Origin: CAIRDP01 sp037138335
GTDB lineage: Bacteria; Bacteroidota; Bacteroidia; Bacteroidales; FEN-979
Length of the DNA stretch: 64,000 nucleotides
Assembly (NCBI GenBank): GCA_037138335.1
Contig: JBAXIO010000011.1
Span: 62,001-126,000 of the forward strand
Direction of reading: 5' to 3'
The translations under genes and the position numbers were made by a program. The notes beneath the pieces were generated by a model that did not search any database, was not told the origin of the DNA, and saw nothing but the letters and a program-made list of their open reading frames with translations. This document shows, piece after piece, positions 1 to 8,927 of the stretch (the stretch's first letter is position 1; each line of letters starts with the position of its first letter).

Positions 1-160
1 CGAGGAGGTTCAGCAGGGTGGTCTTGCCCGACCCCGAAGGCCCTACGATACAGGTGAATTCGCCCTGTTTAAAGGAAAGGTCCACGCCGTTGAGTGCGTA
101 TACCGGTATTGTCTTTGCGTCGTATACTTTGCTCAGGTTTTTAATTTCGATGATGTTCAT
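1..160 (-). CDS. ABC transporter ATP-binding protein, N-terminal part (runs off left edge)
   Basis: The first 53 codons of an ABC ATPase are visible, starting at ATG 158-160 and leaving the window at base 1. A Walker A motif GPSGSGKTT lies at residues 40-48, after the A-loop region typical of the LolD/MacB/FtsE group. It would power the two FtsX-type permeases encoded just upstream (421-1641 and 1649-2869), most likely to move lipoprotein, lipid or peptide substrates from the inner membrane. The spacer to the nearer permease is 260 bases and full of repeats, so co-transcription is likely but not certain. Signature and Walker B motifs lie outside the window. Confidence 0.9.
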   Translation of the reverse strand, partial: MNIIEIKNLSKVYDAKTIPVYALNGVDLSFKQGEFTCIVGPSGSGKTTLLNLL

Positions 161-218
161 ATTCTCACGTTATTAATTATGTCGCTCGTATCTTTGCATC
201 GCCGCTACGGTGTCTTAG

Positions 219-277
219 GCTCGCAGCCATACAACGCTGCTGCGCGATACGCTCGCAGCCATACAACGCTGCTGCGC
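219..277. repeat. 27-bp direct repeat, two copies
   Basis: Two identical 27-base copies lie at 219-245 and 251-277, separated by GATAC (period 32). Each starts GCTCGCAGCC and ends GCTGCTGCGC. They sit in the 161-420 spacer between the ABC ATPase and FtsX genes. No gene is seen in this spacer; short open frames here have no recognisable homology. Confidence 0.8.
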
Positions 278-375
278 CTACTGCGTCGCATTTATTTTAA
301 TTGTAGTTTCTATTCATTTTCCAGGCTCCTTGTAGCCAAGGCAGCTTTTGTATGCTGCTTCGCTTTTTACATTCC

Positions 376-417
<42 letters not shown>

Positions 418-420
418 ACA

Positions 421-1641
421 TCACTCAATCCGCATCGCTTCCACCGGTTTCAGCTGCAGGGCCTTGCGGGCGGGCATGATAGCCGCCAGCACTCCGGTGG
501 AAAGTATCATGATAGTCAGGTTGATATAAAATTCCCTGGTGATGAAGGGGTAAATCTTTGAATCGACGCCGTAAGCTGCGAGCCCTTTGGCCATGGCCGA
601 GAGGTCTATCCCGAAACGGTGCAGGACAGCAATAAGCACTGCGCCCAGCGCCATACCGATTACACCTCCTATGAGTGTCAGGAAGATTGTTTCGAGCATG
701 ATCATGCCAAAGACCCTTGACTTGCTCATCCCAACAGCCATAAGCATCCCGAGCTCCCTCGTGCGCTCGAAAACTATCATCAGCATGGTGTTGACGATGC
801 CGAAAGCCAGTGCGAACAGGATGATCCCGAGTATCACATAGATTTCCACGGCGATAACCGAAGTAAGCAGCCCCATTTCGGGTTTGATCTCCATCCAGTT
901 CTGTACCAGGCTTGCAGGGAAAAGTTTTTTCAGGCGGGCTTGTACCTGGGGTATGTACCCTATTTCGTTCAGCAGAACTGCAATTTCGTGGATCCCGCTG
1001 TCGCCGCCCGTGATGGCATCGAGGTCGGTTTTCTTTACAAAGACAGTGCTTTCGTCGAACACCGAGTTGGAAGAGCCGAAGATCCCGCCAATGCTGAAGG
1101 CTGCTTCATTCAGGTTGCCGTCGGTGCCCTGGAACCTCAAAACGATTTTGGACTTCAGCCTTACTTTCAGTTTCTCGGCCAGCTTATAACCGATCATGAC
1201 CTGGTTTTTACGGCCGCCAATGAACCAGCCCCCGCTGCTGTCGGGGATGAGTTTATACAGGTTGGTCACCAACCTTTCCTGTTCGGGATCTACTCCCATG
1301 ACCTGGACGCCTGTGGCCGAATTCGGGGAAGCAGCCATTCCTGTGAGGCGGGTCCTTGAGCAGACCGACTTTACTCCCGGTAATCCTGAAATTTTCCGCA
1401 TCAGCTCAGCGGGTTCGGCGATCACATAACGGGCTTCGTAATTTTTCAGGAAGGAAGGGTTGTGGAGTTGTATATGCGAAAGCTCGGTGTTGATGACCGA
1501 CCTCACTTTCTGGTCGATCATGCCTGTCATGACCGCGGCAGCCATGAGCCCGCCGGCCAGCCCCAGCGTGATAGCCGTGATCACGATAAGGCTCCTGACC
1601 TTGTTCCTCCATATGTTCCTGAATGCGATGAGAAAGATCAT
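421..1641 (-). CDS. ABC transporter permease, FtsX/MacB-like
   Basis: A 406-residue inner-membrane permease. An N-terminal amphipathic stretch and transmembrane helix (FRNIWRNKVRSL, then a hydrophobic run) are followed by a periplasmic MacB-like core domain of about 220 residues. Three C-terminal helices form the FtsX domain, with the conserved stretch ERTRELGMLMAVGMSK. ATG 1639-1641 was chosen because the product then begins MIFLIAFRNIW, parallel to its neighbour's MGDIRLAWRNIW; a longer frame to 1728 would overlap that neighbour. The gene is 7 bases downstream of its paralogue. The two probably form a heterodimer like LolC/LolE. The substrate cannot be read from the sequence. Confidence 0.9.
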   Translation of the reverse strand: MIFLIAFRNIWRNKVRSLIVITAITLGLAGGLMAAAVMTGMIDQKVRSVINTELSHIQLHNPSFLKNYEARYVIAEPAELMRKISGLPGVKSVCSRTRLTGMAASPNSATGVQVMGVDPEQERLVTNLYKLIPDSSGGWFIGGRKNQVMIGYKLAEKLKVRLKSKIVLRFQGTDGNLNEAAFSIGGIFGSSNSVFDESTVFVKKTDLDAITGGDSGIHEIAVLLNEIGYIPQVQARLKKLFPASLVQNWMEIKPEMGLLTSVIAVEIYVILGIILFALAFGIVNTMLMIVFERTRELGMLMAVGMSKSRVFGMIMLETIFLTLIGGVIGMALGAVLIAVLHRFGIDLSAMAKGLAAYGVDSKIYPFITREFYINLTIMILSTGVLAAIMPARKALQLKPVEAMRIE

Positions 1642-1648
1642 ACGATTA

Positions 1649-2869
1649 TTATTTGTGAAGGGCTTCAGCCACTTTGAGCCTGAGAACCCTGCGGACCGGG
1701 AAAATACAGGTGAACAGCACGATGACAAGAACCACTGCTACATTGGATATGATAAAGCCTGGCTTCAGAGCTAACGGGAGAAGGGGTTCTATGCCATAGG
1801 CAATATATGTCTGGGCCATGCTTCCCCATAGGTGTATGGGGTTGAAATGGTACCAGGCCATGATGGGAAGCGCCCCGGCCACGCCGCTCAATGCACCGGT
1901 GAGGCCAATAAAGACCATCTCCAGCACAAGTATCGTGGCAAGCCGGCTTTTCTGCATCCCCACCGAGACGATCACACCGAACTCCTTTATCCTTTCGTTG
2001 GTCATCATGATCACGGTGCCGAAGATCCCGAAACCCACTATCATATACAATATGGAGATGATGATCATGCCGCTGGCCGTTTTGACCCTGAGCTGTTGCA
2101 TAACCTCCACCATCAGCTCGTCCCATGGCATGACCTCGAATTTTTCAAGGTTTACCGCCGATTTCAGATCGGTAAGGGTAAGGTCTATTTTGTCAGGATC
2201 TTTCAGGCTGATAGAGAGGGAAGTGATCCTGTTTTCGGCGCCGAAGAAATCCTGTGCCGAAGGCAGGTTCATATACACCACCTGGTTGTCGAGCAAGGGG
2301 GAAGGGAGGTGAAGTATCCCCCTCACGGGGAACTTGCCGGCGGCACTCACACCATGGAACCCCTGGCCGATAAGGATAAGGGTGTCGCCGGCATGCAGCC
2401 CGAGGAAGCCTGCCAATCCCTGTGAAAGCACGACGCCTCTGCCCGGCTCATCGAGGTAAAGCCCGCTGAGCATTTTAGACTTCAGGTGGGTAAGTGCATT
2501 TTCTTTCAGGGGATCAGTGCCAATGATCATAACACCTTTGGTTTGCATGCCCGTGGAAGCAAGGGCAAAATATTCAAGCCTTGGCACGGTAACCACTATA
2601 TTTTTCCTGTTGCTCACGACCCCTGCCATGGAATCGTTGTAAAGCATGGTATTATCGATGGTTTTATCGTCCCAGTAGCCTTTTTTATGTACCTGTATAT
2701 GGCCCGTATGAGATTCAATAGCAACCTGGATGAGATTGTCGAAGAGCCCCATTTGCAGCGAGCGCACCATCAGCGCCAGGAACACTGCGAGAAAGATCGA
2801 AGCGGCCGTGAGAAGGGTCCTGCGCTTGTTCCTCCATATATTGCGCCATGCCAGCCTGATATCACCCAT
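1649..2869 (-). CDS. ABC transporter permease, FtsX/MacB-like (paralogue)
   Basis: A 406-residue permease with the same plan as the gene at 421-1641: an N-terminal helix after MGDIRLAWRNIWRNKRR, a periplasmic core, and three C-terminal helices with the FtsX motif NERIKEFGVIVSVGMQKS. Its start lies one base after the stop of the LolA-like gene and its stop 7 bases before the next permease, so the three are almost certainly co-transcribed. The equal length and shared motifs suggest tandem duplication and heterodimer formation with the ATPase at the left edge. Confidence 0.9.
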   Translation of the reverse strand: MGDIRLAWRNIWRNKRRTLLTAASIFLAVFLALMVRSLQMGLFDNLIQVAIESHTGHIQVHKKGYWDDKTIDNTMLYNDSMAGVVSNRKNIVVTVPRLEYFALASTGMQTKGVMIIGTDPLKENALTHLKSKMLSGLYLDEPGRGVVLSQGLAGFLGLHAGDTLILIGQGFHGVSAAGKFPVRGILHLPSPLLDNQVVYMNLPSAQDFFGAENRITSLSISLKDPDKIDLTLTDLKSAVNLEKFEVMPWDELMVEVMQQLRVKTASGMIIISILYMIVGFGIFGTVIMMTNERIKEFGVIVSVGMQKSRLATILVLEMVFIGLTGALSGVAGALPIMAWYHFNPIHLWGSMAQTYIAYGIEPLLPLALKPGFIISNVAVVLVIVLFTCIFPVRRVLRLKVAEALHK

Positions 2870-2870
2870 C

Positions 2871-3620
2871 TTACTTGATCTTTTTCATGTTCTGTTGTGA
2901 AAAGAAGCTTTCGTCGATACCTGTATTGAACTTCATCTCATCGATATGCATCACGGTCTTCTGGCCTTTCTTGTTCACCGGAACCATTTCCAGGCGTGTG
3001 GGGATCTCACGGTCGCCCATCCGCCGTATGTCATAATTATTGGAAACATTCACCAGTTTGCTGTCTTCGTCATAATATTCGGCCATCCACATGTCGAAGC
3101 CGCTCACTGTTATCCACATGATCACCTTTCCCCATACAACCGGGGCATCGGGCAGGGGAGTGAGCCCGATCTTGTAACAGTCAATATCCCTAACCTTTTC
3201 GCGGCCCAGCAGCGTATGCGTATAATCCACCACGATCGACGACTCTTTCACAAGGTCGTCGTTGGTGAAATCAGAGCCCATCCAGCTTTGCAGCATCATC
3301 GAGGGCGGGATCTTAATGGTTTTGTCTATTGAAGGCATCCAGTTCCACATCTCGGTCTTTATCTTGAGAAACACCTGTCCCTTGTCCCTGGCGGGTGCGG
3401 TGATCAGCACAAGAGAATATTCCCTGCTCTTCGACCAGGTCTTCATGGTGATGGTCCTCGTCCAGTCAGGCCGTATCACGGTCATGGTCATGATGCCCTG
3501 GCTGGAAAGGCCGCGGTTCTTGTCGTCGGTCTTCTGAATGATCTCTTTTGCACTCAGGGCCTGGGCGAAAGTGGCCTGCATTGAAGCCAGCATCAGAATT
3601 GTTAAAACCAGTTTTTTCAT
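2871..3620 (-). CDS. Periplasmic LolA-like outer-membrane lipoprotein-sorting protein
   Basis: A 249-residue exported protein with a signal peptide (MKKLVLTILMLASMQATFAQ, cut after AQ) and the COG2834-type LolA/LppX fold. Hallmarks are the IIQKTDDKNRG start of the mature part, a TMTVIRPDWTRTITMKTWSK strand pair, and a WNWMPSIDKTIKIPPSMM segment common in bacteroidal members. It probably carries a hydrophobic ligand in its half-barrel between the FtsX permease complex encoded downstream and the outer membrane. The gene follows tetR by 26 bases and precedes the first permease by one base. The ligand is unknown. Confidence 0.85.
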   Translation of the reverse strand: MKKLVLTILMLASMQATFAQALSAKEIIQKTDDKNRGLSSQGIMTMTVIRPDWTRTITMKTWSKSREYSLVLITAPARDKGQVFLKIKTEMWNWMPSIDKTIKIPPSMMLQSWMGSDFTNDDLVKESSIVVDYTHTLLGREKVRDIDCYKIGLTPLPDAPVVWGKVIMWITVSGFDMWMAEYYDEDSKLVNVSNNYDIRRMGDREIPTRLEMVPVNKKGQKTVMHIDEMKFNTGIDESFFSQQNMKKIK

Positions 3621-3629
3621 TTTTTTATT

Positions 3630-3643
3630 TGACTGCGGATGAG
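3630..3643. repeat. Copy of dispersed intergenic motif TGACTGCGGATGAG
   Basis: A 14-base match to a 19-base motif found exactly at 22516-22534 and 28403-28421. It lies in the short gap between tetR and the LolA-like gene. See the other copies. Confidence 0.5.
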
Positions 3644-3646
3644 ATC

Positions 3647-4219
3647 TCAGTATAAACCAATAATTCGTTGTTTCATCTTATCAAGAGGGTAATTCAAGGG
3701 ATCAGCTATATATTCATACATAACACCGCTGGTAATGGTGCTCAGGAACGACACTTCCAGGGCCGGCTCCTCATATCCCTGCTTTGCAAAATACCGTTCA
3801 AGCATCTTCAGGGGCTGATCGGAAACTTCGATGATATCTTTCTCAAGGATCTGCAATACTGCCGGCTGACTGAAAATGGCCATGTACATCTTCCATAGAG
3901 TAAGACTGGAACTGAGATGGTCAAAAAACCTGTTCATGTAATTCAACAGGATAGCCCTGTCAATCTCCCCGGCTTGCCCGGGATTGAATATCCCCAGCAT
4001 CTCCTCCATAACCTCTCTGAAAATGGTCTTAAGTAATTCCTCCTTGCTGCTGAAATAATTATACATCAGCCCTTTTGAGATCCCTGCATGTTTTGCAAGG
4101 TCGCTGATCGACACTGAATGATATCCTGAAGTGGCAAAACATTCGATGGCGGCATACAGAATCTGCCGGCGCTTGGTGTCGCGGATCTCTTCAAACTGTT
4201 CGCTGGTTCTCGGGCACAT
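3647..4219 (-). CDS. TetR/AcrR family transcriptional regulator
   Basis: A 190-residue repressor. The N-terminal helix-turn-helix domain spans roughly residues 15-62 (RRQILYAAIECFATSGY, then SISDLAKHAGISKG, then YNYFSSKEELL), a textbook TetR DNA-binding region. The rest is a helical ligand-binding and dimerisation domain. It is the first gene of a leftward operon carrying the LolA-like protein and the FtsX transporter. An inverted repeat (4226-4243) lies just upstream and overlaps the end of the -7 promoter box, so it most likely represses its own operon and is released by a hydrophobic transporter substrate. The ligand is unknown. Confidence 0.92.
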   Translation of the reverse strand: MCPRTSEQFEEIRDTKRRQILYAAIECFATSGYHSVSISDLAKHAGISKGLMYNYFSSKEELLKTIFREVMEEMLGIFNPGQAGEIDRAILLNYMNRFFDHLSSSLTLWKMYMAIFSQPAVLQILEKDIIEVSDQPLKMLERYFAKQGYEEPALEVSFLSTITSGVMYEYIADPLNYPLDKMKQRIIGLY

Positions 4220-4225
4220 ATTTTA

Positions 4226-4249
4226 TGACTGAACGGTCGGTCAAAGATA
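4226..4249 (-). promoter_or_regulatory. tetR operon promoter with overlapping TetR operator
   Basis: On the minus strand the box TATCTTTG (4242-4249) matches the Bacteroidota -7 consensus TAnnTTTG. Overlapping its end and covering the expected transcription start is the inverted repeat TGACTGA-ACGG-TCGGTCA (4226-4243; 7-bp arms with one mismatch), which resembles operators of TetR/AcrR proteins. The tetR start codon is 7 bases downstream and has no Shine-Dalgarno site. Confidence 0.7.
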
Positions 4250-4328
4250 GGACAAATAGGATTCACCAAAACGAATTTTAAATAATTCTTTAAATTCTTG
4301 ATAGTTTTACAAAAAAAATAAGCATTTG

Positions 4329-4793
4329 ATGAAAGCAAACTTCCCGGCATTTTTTCTGTTGTTGTGTTCATTTTATAGTTCAGCACAGACCTTCGTTATC
4401 CCAAAAAGCGACACGGCCGAAGAAAAAATATGGAAACTCGAGGAGGTCTATTTTACAAACCTCTATAAGGCCGATTACAAGGGTGTTTTATCTCTTGTGG
4501 ATGAACAATTCCTTGGCTGGCCAGGCACACAATTAAGGCCGATCGACAAGAACGAGAGCGCAGTTTTCATGAGGAAACTCATCCCCGGGCCTTCAAACTG
4601 CAGAATTAAAATTGACCGTCAGGGGATACGGTTGCTTGGGGATGTTGCTTTGACCCAGTATGTCATAAAAGTCGAATGCCCCGACGATGCCGGGGGGATA
4701 AAAAAAGTCTCGTCGCGTATAACGCATACCTGGATTAAATCAGGTTCCTGCTGGAAACTGCTCGGAGGCATGAGTTACGATATCCATCCTTAG
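4329..4793 (+). CDS. Exported SnoaL/DUF4440-like protein
   Basis: A 154-residue protein with a signal peptide (MKANFPAFFLLLCSFYSSAQ) followed by one small alpha+beta domain. The pattern EEKIWKLEEVYFTNLYKADY, then a WPGT loop, then HTWIKSGSCWKLLGGMSY resembles the NTF2-like DUF4440/SnoaL fold, whose members are ligand-binding or small hydrolytic proteins. ATG 4329 is preferred over an in-frame TTG three bases upstream because it gives a clean signal peptide. It is divergent from tetR and probably its own transcription unit. No catalytic assignment is possible. Confidence 0.7.
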   Translation: MKANFPAFFLLLCSFYSSAQTFVIPKSDTAEEKIWKLEEVYFTNLYKADYKGVLSLVDEQFLGWPGTQLRPIDKNESAVFMRKLIPGPSNCRIKIDRQGIRLLGDVALTQYVIKVECPDDAGGIKKVSSRITHTWIKSGSCWKLLGGMSYDIHP

Positions 4794-4834
4794 CAGGCGA
4801 TATCAAAACATCCTTCAGCCAATTTCAGGAATGA

Positions 4835-5413
4835 TCAGTAATTATCCTCCCTTACCTGCATATATGCTTTCGGATGCAGGCAGGCCGGGCAATTTTCCAT
4901 GGCTTTTGCAGATTCATACACATAACCGCAGTTAAGGCATTTCCACCAAACCTTGCCGTCTTTAATAAACACCTTGTCTTCTGAAACGTTTTGCAGAAGT
5001 TTCAGGTACCGGCGTTCATGCTCGGCTTCAACTTTTGATATCATTTGAAAAGCGACGGCGACCTCCATGAACCCTTCCTCTTTTGCAACTTCTGCAAAGT
5101 CAGGGTACAGGTCTGACCACTCTTCGTGTTCCCCTTCAGCTGCGGCTTTCAGGTTTTCTTTTGTAGTCCCGATAATTCCTGCCGGGTAAGATGCCAAAAT
5201 TTCGGTCATCCCGCCTTCCAGGAATTTGAAGAAGCGTTTTGCGTGCTCTTTTTCCTGGTTTGATGTTTCCATGAAAATGGCAGCGATCTGCTCGTAGCCT
5301 TCTTTTTTTGCGACGCTGGCAAAGAACTCATAGCGGTTCCTGGCCTGTGACTCTCCTGCGAATGATTTCAGCAGGTTCTGTTCTGTTTTTGTGCCTTTTA
5401 TCGATTTTGACAT
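4835..5413 (-). CDS. Rubrerythrin
   Basis: A 192-residue non-haem diiron peroxidase that reduces hydrogen peroxide in anaerobes and microaerophiles. The four-helix ferritin-like domain carries the iron ligands E21 (GESQARNRY), EKEH near residue 55, and a second-half EAEHERRY. The C-terminal rubredoxin-like domain has CLNCGY and CPAC, the four cysteines of an FeS4 centre that passes electrons to the diiron site. Length and order are typical of classical rubrerythrin. It lies 7 bases downstream of the broken dehydrogenase gene and may be transcribed with it. Its presence points to an anaerobic or oxygen-sensitive lifestyle. Confidence 0.95.
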   Translation of the reverse strand: MSKSIKGTKTEQNLLKSFAGESQARNRYEFFASVAKKEGYEQIAAIFMETSNQEKEHAKRFFKFLEGGMTEILASYPAGIIGTTKENLKAAAEGEHEEWSDLYPDFAEVAKEEGFMEVAVAFQMISKVEAEHERRYLKLLQNVSEDKVFIKDGKVWWKCLNCGYVYESAKAMENCPACLHPKAYMQVREDNY

Positions 5414-5420
5414 GGTATGA

Positions 5421-5905
5421 TTATTTATTCATTCTGTTAAACGCTTTTTTAAGGTCTTCAGGCCCTGCTTTGGTCATGGCTTCGCTGAATCCGAAAGTGA
5501 TCTCGTTCTTCCCTTCTTTGAGTTGTTTAAAAACAGCTTCAATGAAATCACTTACAGGTGGAGAGGGGCTTCGATATTGATCTTTATTTCTTCCTCCGCC
5601 CTTTGAAAAAAGTCTGTATCGTGAACCCCCATGATCTGCTGAATGCCGGCGTTATTGATCAGCACATTCAGGTCGTCATGTTCGGCCGATATCCAGTTGA
5701 AAAGCCCTTCCCTTCCTGAGACTGTCGAGAGATCGCAGGCCCTGGTAATGATTCCGGGAATTTTTTCCGAAACCTCAGTTAAGCGGGACTTACGTCGTCC
5801 GCAAACAATAACGGTATTATTTTCTTTGACGAAGCGTTCGGCAAGCCCCAGGCCTATCCCTGATGCGCCGCCTGTGATAAGGATTTTGTTCCCCTTGATT
5901 TTCAT
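5421..5905 (-). pseudogene. Short-chain dehydrogenase (DltE-like) with internal deletion and frameshift
   Basis: The first 117 codons encode a normal SDR amino end: the NAD(P)-binding motif TGGASGIG near residues 11-18, an NNAG motif near residue 87, and INIEAPLHL. The frame then ends at TAA, 5561-5559. One base out of frame, reading continues into a typical carboxyl end of the same family (VSDFIEAVFKQLKEGKNEIT, then FGFSEA and RMNK) to a stop at 5421-5423. About 80-90 codons are missing between the halves, including the catalytic serine and YxxxK, so the enzyme cannot work. The start overlaps the GH53 stop in an ATGA, which points to an ancestral operon. Confidence 0.85.
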
Positions 5906-7335
5906 TTTACAGGTTTCAGGTACTTCGAATTCAGTTCATCGTAAATATTGATAAGCTTTGTGGTGGCTCCCCCGCGGTCGAAAAGTCCGCTCCAGCTGTT
6001 GAGCGGTTCCCATATGCAGGCTCCTTTACCCATATCGTCCGGCAAGGAAAAAATGATATCATGAACTTCACGTTTGAAGTCGGAATATTCAACCACGTTA
6101 AGCGGCTTATGATATCTTTTCAGAAGATCGTTCAGGTTGAATTTAAGGTCCTCCGGGGTTCCGTGCCAGCGCGGATAGTAGGAGAGCCCGATGATGTCGA
6201 ATTTTACCCCCCTGGCTGTCATATTGTCGAGCCAGAAAACAGCCTCCTCGTTTTGTCCGCCCAGGGCAAGATGCAGCATCACCGGCAGCTTCGGATCAAC
6301 AGCCTCAACTCCCTCTATACCCGCTTTAAGCAGGCCTGCAAGCTGGTCAGGATTGCCAATATGCCCGTCGGGCCAGAGGATGCCATGGTTGATCTCGTTC
6401 CCGACCTGTACCATTGCCGGAATGGTTCCCTGCTTTTTCAGGGCAAGCAATACATATGATGTATAAGCTTTGATGGAGTCTTTCAATGTTTTAAAATCCA
6501 GGTTTGCCCAGGCTTCAGGTTTGAACTGCTGCTGGGGGTCGGCCCAGTAATCGCTGTAATGGAAATCAAGAAGCAATTTCATCCCTGCCTCGCTGATTCT
6601 GCGGGCCATTGCTAGGGTGTGACCCAGGTCGCAAAATCCTTTACCGGGGGAATATCCTTTTTTGCCGGCCGGGTTGACAAATACCCTTAAACGGATGTAA
6701 TTGAACCCGTTATCCTTTAATAATTTTATAGCATCTTCCTCTTTCCCATTATCGGAAAATTTGCTCCCCCTCGCCTCGATCTCAGGGAGGAATGAAATAT
6801 CTGCTCCTATCATTTTATCAATTCTCTTAGTGGTTCGAGGCAGTTGGTCTGGTTTTGGTTTCATCAGATGAAAACCGGCCGTAAGCGTATGAATTTCATG
6901 GGACCCCGGCCAGAGCTTACCCGAGCGGGCTTCAATCTTGACTTTCCCCGGAACGGTTCCTGCAATGAATATAAGATTCAGGACTCCTTTTGAAAGGCAG
7001 CATGCAGCATACCGGTTACCGGCAGTATCGTTGCGATATACCAGAATATTACCTGCTGTTGCCTTCAATTTTCCATCTCCGCTGACATAAATGCGCACAG
7101 AGTCACATGATGATTTGATTTCCCTGGATAGGCTGTCGGTAAGGGCTATCCTTAGCCTGGTCTGGTCCCTGCCATTGGCTAAAAGGGTGGTGCTGTAGCT
7201 GGTAAGCATGACCGACACTGGCTTGCCCTCTTTGCCATTGCTATTGGTTTCGCCTGCTGTTGCACCTGCAGTAATCGGGTTCGCAGCAAAAGCCATAACG
7301 AATGCGAAGAAGGATATTAAACGGGTTAACTTCAT
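5902..7335 (-). CDS. Arabinogalactan endo-beta-1,4-galactanase (GH53)
   Basis: A 477-residue secreted enzyme. Residues 1-24 are a signal peptide, about 38-150 look like an immunoglobulin-like domain, and 175-475 are the GH53 barrel, which cleaves beta-1,4-galactan side chains of pectin. Visible family motifs are DFHYSDYWADPQQQ (257-270), VGNEINHGILWPDG with acid/base E314, and NVVEYSD with nucleophile E416. A Shine-Dalgarno-like AAGGAG precedes the start, unusual in this window. The gene leads a unit with the broken dehydrogenase and rubrerythrin. No SusC/SusD pair or other pectin enzyme is nearby, so it is an isolated glycosidase rather than part of a visible utilisation locus. Confidence 0.9.
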   Translation of the reverse strand: MKLTRLISFFAFVMAFAANPITAGATAGETNSNGKEGKPVSVMLTSYSTTLLANGRDQTRLRIALTDSLSREIKSSCDSVRIYVSGDGKLKATAGNILVYRNDTAGNRYAACCLSKGVLNLIFIAGTVPGKVKIEARSGKLWPGSHEIHTLTAGFHLMKPKPDQLPRTTKRIDKMIGADISFLPEIEARGSKFSDNGKEEDAIKLLKDNGFNYIRLRVFVNPAGKKGYSPGKGFCDLGHTLAMARRISEAGMKLLLDFHYSDYWADPQQQFKPEAWANLDFKTLKDSIKAYTSYVLLALKKQGTIPAMVQVGNEINHGILWPDGHIGNPDQLAGLLKAGIEGVEAVDPKLPVMLHLALGGQNEEAVFWLDNMTARGVKFDIIGLSYYPRWHGTPEDLKFNLNDLLKRYHKPLNVVEYSDFKREVHDIIFSLPDDMGKGACIWEPLNSWSGLFDRGGATTKLINIYDELNSKYLKPVK

Positions 7336-7400
7336 GACAGTCTCCTTTCTGACCGTGTTATCATAAGTTCAGGTTTTTCAGAATAAACCCCATGCAATCC

Positions 7401-8309
7401 TCAGTTATCGGGGAGTATGATCTTCTTGTATTGATTATGGATCAGCAATAAGATCACTCCGAATAATACCGCAGCGACGATGAGGATAGTATTTAACAGC
7501 CCATCCGAGCCAAAAGAAAGTTTTATCAGGATTGTCGATATGATAAACCCTGAATTCCGTATTACCTTATTGAATTTATCGGTATGGGAAAAAGAGAGTA
7601 AAAGCAATAAAACATCAGTAAGGATCAGTACAGTAAAGAATTCATTAAAAAAGATTGTGTTGACATCTTTCAGGGAAGTCACAATCTGGCTGATTGAAAA
7701 AAAACTGCCATGTATCCAGTGGAACAACCCCCATACAGCCAGGATCACAAATATGGGGATCAAACAAATTGCGATGATGTTCTTCATCCTGATGAATTTC
7801 AGGATTTCATCCGACAGAATGTTTTTTTCCTGATGCTCTTCGCTTTTTCTCTCGTTGAGCTTATAGAAAACATAGATCAGGAAAAACAGGATAAGTGTAG
7901 CCGCAAGATCGTAAGTGAACTTCAGGTCATAGCTTACATTAAACCAGTCGCGTGTGAATTGAAGGTTGGCCAGGTCCTTGAAAATACCCCGTATCAGGAT
8001 CAAAGTTATGATCTCGTATTGCTTGCCAATATATATCGTTGTTGACTTCGGCAGGTAGTAGACCAGGAGGTATACTTCATAGATCAGGATAAATGAAAAT
8101 GGGGTGTATATTGCAGAGATCGGGTTGCTGAATAAATGGGAATAATCGTTCAGCTGCAAAACCCCAAAGTTTACCAGTGCAACAAGCAGCAGGTGGACTA
8201 TAAAACTGATAACAGCAATAGTGATGATAACTCTTTCACTCTTCTTCCTGATCTCTTCAGAGAGAAGCCTGGTAAAAAAGAACTGTATGGTTTTTTCACT
8301 TTTTATCAT
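7401..8309 (-). CDS. Multi-pass membrane protein of unknown function
   Basis: A 302-residue protein with about seven or eight predicted membrane helices (for example near residues 27-48, 65-87, 133-151, 178-198, 216-240 and 254-295). A charged cytoplasmic loop, KLNERKSEEHQEKNILSDE, sits near the middle. I recognise no family and see no conserved catalytic motif. It lies between the lipoprotein gene at 8340 and GH53 and may share the lipoprotein promoter. Confidence 0.75.
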   Translation of the reverse strand: MIKSEKTIQFFFTRLLSEEIRKKSERVIITIAVISFIVHLLLVALVNFGVLQLNDYSHLFSNPISAIYTPFSFILIYEVYLLVYYLPKSTTIYIGKQYEIITLILIRGIFKDLANLQFTRDWFNVSYDLKFTYDLAATLILFFLIYVFYKLNERKSEEHQEKNILSDEILKFIRMKNIIAICLIPIFVILAVWGLFHWIHGSFFSISQIVTSLKDVNTIFFNEFFTVLILTDVLLLLLSFSHTDKFNKVIRNSGFIISTILIKLSFGSDGLLNTILIVAAVLFGVILLLIHNQYKKIILPDN

Positions 8310-8339
8310 GGAAGAATCATACTGTAGGCTGCAGATCGG

Positions 8340-8927
8340 CTAAAAGTTATAATTAACCGAAACGCCGTCAATTGTTCCGCTTACGCTGCCGCCTGTTCCG
8401 TTTGAGTTGAGAATTATAGTTAAATTGATGTTGACGGTTTTATCAACGCCATTTCCGGTTACTTTAACTCCTCCCCCTATCTGCATGCTGGATGCTGAAC
8501 CAAATTTGCCCCCGTTTACCAGGGTGAATGTACCGGAAAGCGATACATACGGTGCCCCGTTCATTACATAGGTCAGCCCGTTTGATTTAAATGCATAGGC
8601 GTTAATCGTCTCAGTGAGGCCCAGCAGCATGGTTCCGCTGATGATTGCGCCTGTGTGGTCGTCCATGGTCATCGAGCCGGTTACGCTTCCGATTACATGG
8701 ATATTACCGCCCTCAGGCCCGGTTTTCGTGTTGTCAACACTGATGTTGATCGGGTAAACCCCTTTTAATGATTTTGTAGGGGTGTTCCAGGCCATACCAG
8801 CCTGGAATATCGCATTTACGATATCCTGGTTGTTCAGACCTGTCGGATCGGATGATGATGAGTCTTTTTTACAGCCGCCTGTTGATACAAGGGCGATTAC
8901 ACTAATGAATAACAGGATTTTTTTCAT
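8340..8927 (-). CDS. Lipoprotein of unknown function
   Basis: A 195-residue lipoprotein. The signal sequence ends in a lipobox, STGGC, with lipidated C19, followed by KKDSSSSDP. The mature part is rich in glycine, serine and threonine and made of beta strands; it has no recognised family. A -7-type promoter motif lies about 80 bases upstream (9010-9017). The membrane protein at 7401 follows 30 bases later and may be co-transcribed. Confidence 0.8.
   Translation of the reverse strand: MKKILLFISVIALVSTGGCKKDSSSSDPTGLNNQDIVNAIFQAGMAWNTPTKSLKGVYPINISVDNTKTGPEGGNIHVIGSVTGSMTMDDHTGAIISGTMLLGLTETINAYAFKSNGLTYVMNGAPYVSLSGTFTLVNGGKFGSASSMQIGGGVKVTGNGVDKTVNINLTIILNSNGTGGSVSGTIDGVSVNYNF

Noticed and set aside
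5902..7335. Pectin-galactan utilisation locus
   Set aside because: Only the GH53 gene is present; there is no SusC/SusD pair, galactosidase, transporter or sensor nearby.
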